From Clostridiaceae bacterium (GTDB taxonomy: Bacteria > Bacillota > Clostridia > Saccharofermentanales > UBA5734): 17,382 bases of DNA. The notes beneath the pieces were generated by a model that worked only from the letters and a program-made list of their open reading frames with translations, did not search any database and was not told where the DNA came from. Within the stretch, counting starts at the first letter, position 1. Each line of letters begins with the position of its first letter. The stretch lies in NCBI GenBank assembly GCA_012511525.1, contig JAAZFW010000047.1, forward strand, positions 1 to 17,382. The letters run 5' to 3'. A program made the translations under genes and the position numbers. Shown here in pieces: positions 1 through 5,723 of the stretch.

Positions 1-518
1 GCCAGGTGCGGCAGGCAAAAGCCGCCGACGTTTTCGAACCGGTTCTTGAAAGCCGGATCGGCGCAGTATTCGTAAAAGATGACATCCAGGTAGCGCTCCA
101 TGGTCGCTTCCATACGGACGCAGATCACGCAGCTGCTGATGCGCTTCTCGATCTGCTCGGCGGCCAGATTGAGCATCTCCCGGTAGTCTTTTTTGCGCCC
201 GTTGAAAAGGCCGGTGCGGGCCACGGGGATACTGCCCTTCAGCTCCGGTTCCAGGCGTTCGACAAGATCGGCCATGTGGGTATGCAGCATCAGGCCCAAG
301 CCCAGCCGATTGATCTCCCGGTTGTAAAGCTGGTTGAGATGCTCCCGGCAAAAGCCCTTGGCGTTGGTGGTCTGGCGCACGTCGGGTTCCATCAGGGATG
401 GGCCCAGGTAATAGTCCAGCAGTTGCGCGTTGAGGGATTGCTCCAAGCTGCAGAGCGGGCAGCCATCTGGATGGCTGAACGCGTCGTTGACCGGTATCGT
501 GTAGATCTTTTCCTTCAT
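1..518 (-). CDS. DUF6062 family protein (3' end cut off by window)
   Basis: This is a protein of unknown function; about 172 codons are visible and the stop lies outside the window. The start is the ATG at 518, which overlaps the TGA of the upstream gene as ATGA, so the two are probably translationally coupled. The N-terminus MKEKIYTIPVNDAF, the stretch GPSLMEPDVR and the repeated pattern CPLC ... FCREHL, then CVIC ... FCLPHL are what I remember of the DUF6062 family of Clostridia. The duplicated CxxC plus CxxH arrangement suggests two metal-binding (probably zinc) modules; that is inference. No signal peptide or membrane segment is visible, so it is probably cytosolic. It is the last visible gene of a five-gene minus-strand operon. 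The family call is fairly secure, the function unknown. Confidence 0.82.
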   Translation of the reverse strand, partial: MKEKIYTIPVNDAFSHPDGCPLCSLEQSLNAQLLDYYLGPSLMEPDVRQTTNAKGFCREHLNQLYNREINRLGLGLMLHTHMADLVERLEPELKGSIPVARTGLFNGRKKDYREMLNLAAEQIEKRISSCVICVRMEATMERYLDVIFYEYCADPAFKNRFENVGGFCLPHL

Positions 519-1573
519 GAAAGTCTCCTGCTCTTATGTTCCGCTGCCGGCTCCGGCTGGTGGACGACGCGCCGGGCCCTCACGTTGACCACCATCACGT
601 TGATCGCCGTATAGGCCTCAATCTGACTGCTGACCTTCTCCTGGACGTCCTGGAGGACCTGGGGAGCGTTGTAGCCGTAGAACAGGGCCAGGTCGATGTC
701 CAGCACGACGCCGTAGACTTCCGTGCGGACTGTAAATCCCGTCAGCCCGGCGACGCCGCGCACCTGGCTGATGATGATCTCGATCATCATGCGGATGGCT
801 TCGTCAGACATCGAATAGCTGCCCAGGCCAGAAAAAGTCGGCCGCACGACGGTCCGGTCCGTATCCGCCGCGGGATGGCTGCGGTCACGGCGGCGGCGCA
901 GACGGGCAAACGGATCGATGAACGTGACGGAAAACTCGTGCTTGATCTCCATGCTGGGCACGGGGATGGCGTGCTTGCCCTGCGACAGGCGCACCTCGCG
1001 GGCCTGGCGCATTTCCTCCTCGGTGCTGACATCCTCGATGCGGATCAGCATGCGGGGGGGATTAAGCCACAGGTTCTGGCAGATCTTTGTCAGCATGCCG
1101 TCAGAGGTGCCCAGGATCATCAGGGTCGACGGTTTTTGCGCGGCCAGGGCCCGGCGCATGACTGCTGCGCGGGTCTCGTCGGCAAACAGGGCCTGACGGA
1201 CGGACTCCAGCTTGGAGGGCGCCTTTTTGGCCGATGCCCCGGCGAGTATCCGGCTGCCGTGGATCAGAAGCCCGTCGTCGATGATAAACGCGATCTGGTA
1301 TTTGCTGGCGATACGGGTGGCGTGGGTGCTCTTGCCGGTACCGCTGGGCCCGATAAAGGCGATCACCGTGATGCTGGCCAGGACGGCGCGCATGTCGTCG
1401 TCGGCCTTTTCGGTCGTCGACTGGCGGTTGACCACGTCGGCCAGCCTGCCCAGCGTCCGCAAGGTCCGGCCGCGTTCCGGCTTGTCCCGCTCCTGGTGGT
1501 CCTGCAGGTGGTCGGCCGCCGCCTCTTGCGCCATTTTGCGATGCCTGTCAAATCGGATCGCCGTCTGCTTCAC
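515..1573 (-). CDS. P-loop NTPase with C-terminal Asp23/Gls24-like domain
   Basis: This 352-residue protein joins two domains. Residues 65-225 begin with a Walker A motif, GPSGTGKS (75-82), preceded by a hydrophobic strand and followed by an IDDG motif (98-101), as in small P-loop kinases. A conserved-looking GKHAIPVPSMEIK segment (199-211) follows. Residues 250-336 resemble the Asp23/Gls24 (DUF322) fold: SDEAI, a VRGVAGL turn, alternating beta strands and a final INVMVVNVRARRV. Asp23 proteins are associated with the Gram-positive envelope and alkaline stress; a nucleotide- or phosphate-binding partner domain would suggest a regulatory role, but the substrate is unknown. The GTG start at 1573 follows AAGGGAG very closely. 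The first 60 residues are charged and poorly conserved-looking, so M14 or M61 (ATG at 1393) is possible. It lies 26 nt after yebC. Confidence 0.72.
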   Translation of the reverse strand: MKQTAIRFDRHRKMAQEAAADHLQDHQERDKPERGRTLRTLGRLADVVNRQSTTEKADDDMRAVLASITVIAFIGPSGTGKSTHATRIASKYQIAFIIDDGLLIHGSRILAGASAKKAPSKLESVRQALFADETRAAVMRRALAAQKPSTLMILGTSDGMLTKICQNLWLNPPRMLIRIEDVSTEEEMRQAREVRLSQGKHAIPVPSMEIKHEFSVTFIDPFARLRRRRDRSHPAADTDRTVVRPTFSGLGSYSMSDEAIRMMIEIIISQVRGVAGLTGFTVRTEVYGVVLDIDLALFYGYNAPQVLQDVQEKVSSQIEAYTAINVMVVNVRARRVVHQPEPAAEHKSRRLS

Positions 1574-1599
1574 GCTCCCTTACCGGCCAACACAGCCGT

Positions 1600-2328
1600 T
1601 CAGCCCTGCTCCCAGTTGTGGTAGACCTCCTGGACATCGTCGTGCTCTTCGAGTTTCTCGATCAGCTTCTCCATCTTGACCGTCATGTCCGGATCGGTCA
1701 GCGCGGTCCAGGTGACCGGCACCGGCCCCAGCGAGACATCCAGAAAGACGAATCCCTGCTGTTCCAGCGCAGAGCGCACCGCATCGTACTGGTCAGGCTC
1801 TGTTGTGATCTCGTAAGCCTCGTCCTCAGCTGCGAAATCCTCGGCGCCGGCTTCAAGGGCCGCCAGCATCATGGTCTCCTCGTCGGGGGCCCCGTCGCGC
1901 TCGATGATCAGGGTGCCTTTATCCTGAAAGAGGAAGCCGACGCAGCCGGTTGTCCCCAGGTTGCCGCCGAACTTGTCGAAGATGTGGCGCAGGTCGCCGG
2001 CGGTCCGGTTGCGGTTGTCTGACAGCGTCCGCACCATGACGGCCACGCCGCCCGGGCCGTACCCCTCGTAGGTGATCTCCTCGAAGTTGTCCGAATCCGC
2101 CGCACCGGCAGCCTTGGTGATGCTGCGCTGGATGTTGTCGTTGGGCATGTTGGCCGCCTTGGCTTTGGCGATCACGTCCTTGAGGCGGCTGTTGACCTCC
2201 GGATCCGCGCCGCCGTTTTTGACGGCGACCTGGATTTCACGCCCGATTTTGGTGAAAACCGCGCCGCGCTGGGCGTCGGCCGCGCCTTTTTTGCGCTTGA
2301 TGTTGTTCCATTTCGAATGACCTGACAT
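1600..2328 (-). CDS. yebC: YebC/PmpR-family (TACO1-like) protein
   Basis: A full-length YebC-family protein of 242 residues (family usually 235-250). It opens with the signature MSGHSKWNNIKRKKGAAD, followed by the FTKIGREI helix, the NMPNDNIQRSI segment and the YEGYGPGGVA core motif of the middle domain. It ends in the usual acidic region with VYHNWE. Members were described as DNA-binding regulators (PmpR, YebC). More recent work on the TACO1/YebC group points to translation, helping ribosomes through difficult stretches such as proline runs; which role applies here cannot be read from sequence. The ATG has an AGGAGG ten bases upstream. It sits 42 nt after yigZ, within an operon, and lacks the common ruvC neighbour. 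Confidence 0.96.
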   Translation of the reverse strand: MSGHSKWNNIKRKKGAADAQRGAVFTKIGREIQVAVKNGGADPEVNSRLKDVIAKAKAANMPNDNIQRSITKAAGAADSDNFEEITYEGYGPGGVAVMVRTLSDNRNRTAGDLRHIFDKFGGNLGTTGCVGFLFQDKGTLIIERDGAPDEETMMLAALEAGAEDFAAEDEAYEITTEPDQYDAVRSALEQQGFVFLDVSLGPVPVTWTALTDPDMTVKMEKLIEKLEEHDDVQEVYHNWEQG

Positions 2329-2370
2329 GGCTTTTATTCCTCCTGTTTGTCTGCATGGCCTCGGGACCGG

Positions 2371-3027
2371 TTATGCCCGCGCAGGAGGAGGGTCGGGCGG
2401 CGGCAGCGGGAGATAGACTTGCCGCTGCGGCTCGATCAGGGCGGCGCCGCCGGTCAGGTCGGCACAGAGCTGCCGAAACGCGTCGTCAGATTCCAGGGGA
2501 ACCTGGACCTTGATGTCGACATCGATGCCGAACACGGCTCCGGAACAGCGCCAGCCCGCCTGCAGCCAGGCCCGGCTCAGCCGCTCATGGTCGGTATAGC
2601 TGGCTGTGACCTGGTATTCGCGGCAAAGCCGCATCAGGACCGGCCGGGCAGCCTCGACCGCCTGGACAGCGGCTTGCCCGTATGCCCGGCTTAAACCGCC
2701 GGTGCCCAAAAGCGTACCGCCGAAATAGCGGGTCACCACGACGGCAACCTGCTCCAGTTCCTGGTACCTGAGCACATCGAGCACGGGCATGCCGGCGGTT
2801 CCCTGCGGTTCGCCGTCGTCTGAATAGCGCTGATGGCTGTAAACGCCGCCGGTGATCCAGGCATAAACATGGTGCGAGGCGTCCGGATAGGCGCCGCGTT
2901 CCGACGAGAGAAAAGCCTGCGCCTCTGCTTCGGTCCCGACCGGGCGGCAAGCGGCTATGAATCTCGACTTTTTCTCTTCCAGCTCAATCCTGGCGGATTT
3001 TTGTACCGTACGGTATTGTCGGCGTAT
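2371..3027 (-). CDS. yigZ: YigZ/YvyE family (UPF0029/IMPACT) protein, probable ATA start
   Basis: The reading frame encodes the whole family fold: KKSRFIA (19-25), an A-S-H-H-V-Y-A-W block (50-57), SDDGEPQGTAGMP (69-81), VVVTRYFGGTLLGTGGLSRAYG (97-118) and a C-terminal DUF1949-like domain (about 140-205), 218 residues in total. Family members are small cytosolic proteins linked to translation control or peptide processing; the function is unsettled. No ATG, GTG or TTG occurs in frame between the upstream stop at 3105-3103 and the ATG at 2790, which would remove the conserved N-terminal half. The frame can begin at ATA (3027-3025), overlapping the Nudix stop as TGATA; that residue falls where the methionine of Bacillus YvyE would be. 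CTG at 3030 and ATT at 2988 are alternatives. AAGGAG lies at 3050-3045. An ATG-to-ATA mutation or sequencing error is also possible. Confidence 0.85.
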   Translation of the reverse strand: MRRQYRTVQKSARIELEEKKSRFIAACRPVGTEAEAQAFLSSERGAYPDASHHVYAWITGGVYSHQRYSDDGEPQGTAGMPVLDVLRYQELEQVAVVVTRYFGGTLLGTGGLSRAYGQAAVQAVEAARPVLMRLCREYQVTASYTDHERLSRAWLQAGWRCSGAVFGIDVDIKVQVPLESDDAFRQLCADLTGGAALIEPQRQVYLPLPPPDPPPARA

Positions 3028-3449
3028 CAGGTCGATTGGACCAGCTCCTTGTATTTCTGATAGGAAAGCATCAGGAGCGATTTGTCCTGGCTGTAGGTCA
3101 CCTTATCCATGGCGTCCTCGATCGGGAAAAAGCCGGCGTCCAGAAAACCCAGGGCTTCATTGGCGGTTGCCGTATCCTGTTCGGTGGTCATGATATACCA
3201 GACGATCTTGTTGCAGACGGGCCGCTGACGGGATATCGAGTAGAACTCATAATTGGTTCGTCCTGCCGATGATACAATACGCGCTTTGATATTCCCCTCG
3301 AACTGAACGCGCCGGACGGCGACTTCATCGGGAAAATCGCCGCTGCGGATGACACCTTTGGGGAACACCCACTCATGCTTGTCGTTCATCAAAAGCAGAA
3401 CCCTGTCACCGGAAAAAACAACACCTCCGGAACAGTTTCGTACCAGCAT
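3027..3449 (-). CDS. NUDIX-domain protein with degenerate Nudix box
   Basis: A 140-residue protein with the Nudix fold pattern: a first strand GGVVFSGDRVLLL, the WVFPKG lead-in (27-32), then the box region 32-54 and a C-terminal helix. The canonical box is G-x5-E-x7-R-E-U-x-E-E-x-G-U. Here it reads G32, D38, R46-R47, V48, F50-E51, N53, I54, so most of the metal-binding glutamates and the glycine are changed. Nudix enzymes hydrolyse nucleoside diphosphate-X compounds; with this box, catalysis is doubtful, and a binding role or altered metal site is possible. The ATG at 3449 follows GGGAGGT at good spacing. It is the first gene of the operon, and its TGA is shared with the yigZ start region (TGATA). 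The fold call is good; the substrate is unknown. Confidence 0.8.
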   Translation of the reverse strand: MLVRNCSGGVVFSGDRVLLLMNDKHEWVFPKGVIRSGDFPDEVAVRRVQFEGNIKARIVSSAGRTNYEFYSISRQRPVCNKIVWYIMTTEQDTATANEALGFLDAGFFPIEDAMDKVTYSQDKSLLMLSYQKYKELVQST

Positions 3450-3475
3450 GGCATGACCTCCCTTCCTGTGCTTTC

Positions 3476-3504
3476 ATTCTAGCATGAAAGATGGCCGCGA
3501 ACAA
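3476..3504 (-). promoter_or_regulatory. Predicted sigma-A promoter of the Nudix-yigZ-yebC operon
   Basis: On the minus strand TTGTTC (3504-3499) is followed by a 17-nt spacer and TAGAAT (3481-3476), with a TGC just before the -10 box (extended -10). Transcription would begin near 3469, about 20 nt ahead of the Nudix start. The -35 box falls in the loop of the hairpin that closes serS. Prediction from sequence only. Confidence 0.55.
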
Positions 3505-3515
3505 TCGCGGCCATC
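3486..3515 (-). terminator. Hairpin after serS, probable intrinsic terminator
   Basis: GATGGCCGCGA (3490-3500) and TCGCGGCCATC (3505-3515) form a perfect 11-bp stem with a 4-nt loop. Read on the minus strand, the stem lies 28 nt past the serS stop and is followed by TTTC, a short U tract. A strong stem with few uridines suggests incomplete termination. The stem is overlapped by the promoter of the next operon. Confidence 0.65.
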
Positions 3516-3543
3516 CCGGGTGCAGAACGTACCAGGAACCAGG

Positions 3544-4827
3544 TTACGGGCCGATTTTTTCCAGGCCGCCCAGCCACTTGCGCAGGATTTCCGGTATGAC
3601 GACGCTGCCGTCAGCTTGCTGGAACTGCTCGACGATCGCGGGGAAGATCCGGCTGGTCGCCAGCCCGGAGGCGTTCAGCGTATGGACAAAGACAGGTTTG
3701 CCGGTCTCCTGGCTGCGGTAGCGCATGTTGCCGCGCCTGGCCTGGTAGTCGCCGGCGTCGGATGCCGAACTGACTTCCTTGTAGTCGTTCATGCTGGGAA
3801 TCCACACCTCGATGTCGTAGGTCTTGCGCATCGAAGCGCTGCAGTCGCCGGCCGCCAGCTTGCTGACCCGGTAATGCAGCCCCAGCTTCTCGACCAGGCG
3901 GGCCGCCTTGCCGACCAGTTCCTGCAGGGCCGCTTCGGACTGCACCGGCTTGACATACTGGAACATCTCGATCTTGTTGAACTGGTGGCCGCGGATCATG
4001 CCGCGCTCCTCGGCCCGGTAGCTGCCCGCCTCTTTACGGTAGCAGGGCGTGTAGGCGAAGTAGCGCAGCGGCAGCTGGCTCTCGTCAAGAATCTCGTCGC
4101 GATGCAGATTGACCAATGCCGTTTCCGCGGTCGGCAAGATGAAATGCGTGAAATCATCGCCGTCGTCCCGGCGCAGCTGGAAGACATCGTCTTTGAACTT
4201 GGGGAATTGCCCGGCCGTATAGCCGCACTGCCAGGTCAGGATATGCGGCGGCAGGATCATCTCGTATCCGTCGGCCAGGTGCTCCTCCATGAAATAGTTG
4301 AGCAAAGCCCACTCCAGGCGGGCGCCCAGGCCGCGGTAGACCCAGAAGCCGCTGCCGCCCAGCATCGCGCCCCGGCGATAGTCGATCAGGCCAAGCTGTT
4401 CGCACAGGTCGACATGGTGTTTTGGGCCAAAGGCGAAAACCGGCTTCTCGTTGCCGCTTGAGACGACCTGGTTGTTTTCCTTGCCGCCGGCCACGACATC
4501 GTCGGCCGGCAGGTTGGGCAGCGTCTCCAGGAACGATTGCTGCAGCTTGTCCAGCGCGTCGATTTTCTCGTCGCCGGAACGGATCTCTTCGCCGATCGCC
4601 TTCATGCGCGCCAGCAGCGGAGCCACATCCTGCTTTTCCTTTTTCAGGATCGGGATGCGGGCCGATGTCTTGTTCTTTTCCGCCTTGAGCTGCTCGGTTG
4701 CCTGGATCAGGCGGCGGCGTTCGGCGTCGCGGGCCAGGAACGGTCCGAAGTCGGCCGCAAATCCCTTGCGGGCGAGTTTTTCCGTGACCAGGCCGGGGTT
4801 CTCCCGGATCAGGTTGATATCCAGCAT
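3544..4827 (-). CDS. serS: Seryl-tRNA synthetase (variant motif 2)
   Basis: SerRS, 427 residues, charges tRNA-Ser with serine. It shows the N-terminal MLDINLIRENP start, a coiled-coil tRNA-binding arm (about residues 25-105, rich in K, E, R, A), the catalytic TAE in LPTAETAL, and class II motifs 2 and 3. Motif 2 reads YRKEAGSYRAEERGMIRGHQF instead of the common form with GRDTRG; motif 3 reads LNASGLATSR where LNGSGLAVGR is usual. This looks like the divergent bacterial SerRS subtype that some Clostridia carry, alone or as a second copy. The ATG is preceded by AGGAGG at a 6-nt distance. It starts 10 nt after the stop of the Crp/Fnr gene, so the two are almost surely co-transcribed, an unusual link between a synthetase and a redox-type regulator. 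Confidence 0.95.
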   Translation of the reverse strand: MLDINLIRENPGLVTEKLARKGFAADFGPFLARDAERRRLIQATEQLKAEKNKTSARIPILKKEKQDVAPLLARMKAIGEEIRSGDEKIDALDKLQQSFLETLPNLPADDVVAGGKENNQVVSSGNEKPVFAFGPKHHVDLCEQLGLIDYRRGAMLGGSGFWVYRGLGARLEWALLNYFMEEHLADGYEMILPPHILTWQCGYTAGQFPKFKDDVFQLRRDDGDDFTHFILPTAETALVNLHRDEILDESQLPLRYFAYTPCYRKEAGSYRAEERGMIRGHQFNKIEMFQYVKPVQSEAALQELVGKAARLVEKLGLHYRVSKLAAGDCSASMRKTYDIEVWIPSMNDYKEVSSASDAGDYQARRGNMRYRSQETGKPVFVHTLNASGLATSRIFPAIVEQFQQADGSVVIPEILRKWLGGLEKIGP

Positions 4828-4837
4828 AATGTGCCTC

Positions 4838-5539
4838 CTAGTGTTCTGCCTGGATCAAAGCGGCCAGGCGTTTGGGATCCGTGACGGTAAATATCGAGCG
4901 GTCATAATCGATCAGCCGGTCCGCTTTCATCCGGCTCAGTTCCCGTGACATAGACGGCCGTGAGACATTGAGAAAGTCTGCCAGGGCCTCCCGGTTCATG
5001 TGCGTCCGAAACGTGCTTGATCCGCTTTGCCGGTACTGGTCGTACAGGTAAGCCGCCAGTTTCTGGCGCATTCCCTTGAGGCGAATGAACCCGATCCGCT
5101 TGTTCATCATGAGCGCCTTGCCGGCCAGGATGCGCAGCATGTTGGCCGCCATCACCTGGTGGGCGTCGCAGGCCCGGCAGCAGGGGCGGCTGATTTTGTC
5201 GAAAGGGACGAAAAGCACCGCGCCGGCGCTGTCGCCGACAACCGTGTTGGGCCAGGACCCGTTGCCGGCGAAGGCAGACACCTCGCCGAACAGGTCGCCG
5301 GGACCGAACAGGCCGATGATCAGCCGGCTGCCGGCTTCGTCCTCCTTCTGGACCAGGACTCGCCCGTCCAGGACCAGGCCGATCGTCGCCTGAGGCTGAC
5401 CGGCCAGGCAAAGCAGGTCGCCTTTGGCAAAAACGCGTTCGGCAGCGTTAAAGCAACGCAGCAAAATATCGAGCTGCTCGGCAGACAAGCCGGCAAACAG
5501 CCGGGTGCGCATCAGGACAGATTTCCAGCGATCGGACAA
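4838..5539 (-). CDS. Crp/Fnr-family transcriptional regulator, probably controlling hcp
   Basis: From the proposed start the protein has 233 residues, normal for the family. Residues 20-110 form a cyclic-nucleotide-binding-like beta barrel (GPGDLFGEVSAF at 79-90), a long dimer helix follows (about 130-150), and a C-terminal winged helix lies at 180-222 (REALADFLNVSRPSMSREL). A C-C-R-A-C-D-A-H cluster (C120, C121, C124, H127) lies before the dimer helix; cysteines there recur in clostridial members as I remember them. I chose TTG at 5539 because GGGAGG lies six bases upstream; the open frame extends to 5635, but that would place the start upstream of the predicted promoter. Divergence from hcp suggests an HcpR-like nitrosative stress regulator. 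That role is inference; the ligand (haem, Fe-S or other) is not visible. Confidence 0.88.
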   Translation of the reverse strand: MSDRWKSVLMRTRLFAGLSAEQLDILLRCFNAAERVFAKGDLLCLAGQPQATIGLVLDGRVLVQKEDEAGSRLIIGLFGPGDLFGEVSAFAGNGSWPNTVVGDSAGAVLFVPFDKISRPCCRACDAHQVMAANMLRILAGKALMMNKRIGFIRLKGMRQKLAAYLYDQYRQSGSSTFRTHMNREALADFLNVSRPSMSRELSRMKADRLIDYDRSIFTVTDPKRLAALIQAEH

Positions 5540-5567
5540 GCCAAACCTCCCGCATTCTCGAAAAAGG

Positions 5568-5581
5568 GTTGCCAGGGCAAC
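5568..5581. promoter_or_regulatory. Palindrome GTTGCC-AG-GGCAAC, candidate operator
   Basis: A perfect 6+2+6 inverted repeat lies between the predicted transcription start of the Crp/Fnr gene and its TTG codon. Size and symmetry fit a Crp/Fnr-family dimer site, and the position fits autorepression. Binding is not shown. Confidence 0.4.
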
Positions 5582-5596
5582 GGATTTGTTTGTCTC

Positions 5597-5624
5597 ATTA
5601 TAGTACAATACCGCGGGAAAACAA
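5597..5624 (-). promoter_or_regulatory. Predicted promoter of the Crp/Fnr-serS unit
   Basis: On the minus strand TTGTTT (5624-5619), a 16-nt spacer, then a perfect TATAAT (5602-5597). The start would be near 5590, giving a leader of about 50 nt to the TTG codon. Confidence 0.65.
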
Positions 5625-5645
5625 CCAGCGGGCACGTTCGCGCTC

Positions 5646-5674
5646 TTTTATCGGGATGCGATCAACGCTATAAT
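5646..5674 (+). promoter_or_regulatory. Predicted hcp promoter, weak -35
   Basis: A perfect TATAAT lies at 5669-5674. The -35 position (5646-5651) reads TTTTAT, far from consensus, which would fit dependence on an activator such as the divergent Crp/Fnr protein. Transcription would start near 5681, about 43 nt before the hcp ATG. Confidence 0.55.
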
Positions 5675-5698
5675 GGTTGTCAGAAGCTGACGAAACCA
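5674..5698. promoter_or_regulatory. Inverted repeat at the hcp transcription start
   Basis: GTCAG (5679-5683) and CTGAC (5687-5691) flank AAG, with an outer TGGTT (5674-5678) and AACCA (5694-5698) offset by two bases. It overlaps the predicted start site, so it could be an operator or a hairpin at the 5' end of the hcp mRNA. Confidence 0.4.
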
Positions 5699-5723
5699 AC
5701 AATTACGGGAGGTTACTAACCAG

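Noticed and set aside
6..1624. Plus-strand frames at 6-614 and 536-1624
   Set aside because: They oppose the DUF6062 and P-loop/Asp23 genes, which have recognisable motifs, coupling and ribosome sites on the minus strand.
2585..2950. Minus-strand frame with an ATG that might be taken as the yigZ start after a frameshift
   Set aside because: Its translation is arginine-rich shadow sequence; the family motifs run without interruption in the other frame up to the ATA.
3484..4461. Plus-strand frame of 325 codons
   Set aside because: It is antisense to serS and has no protein-like features.
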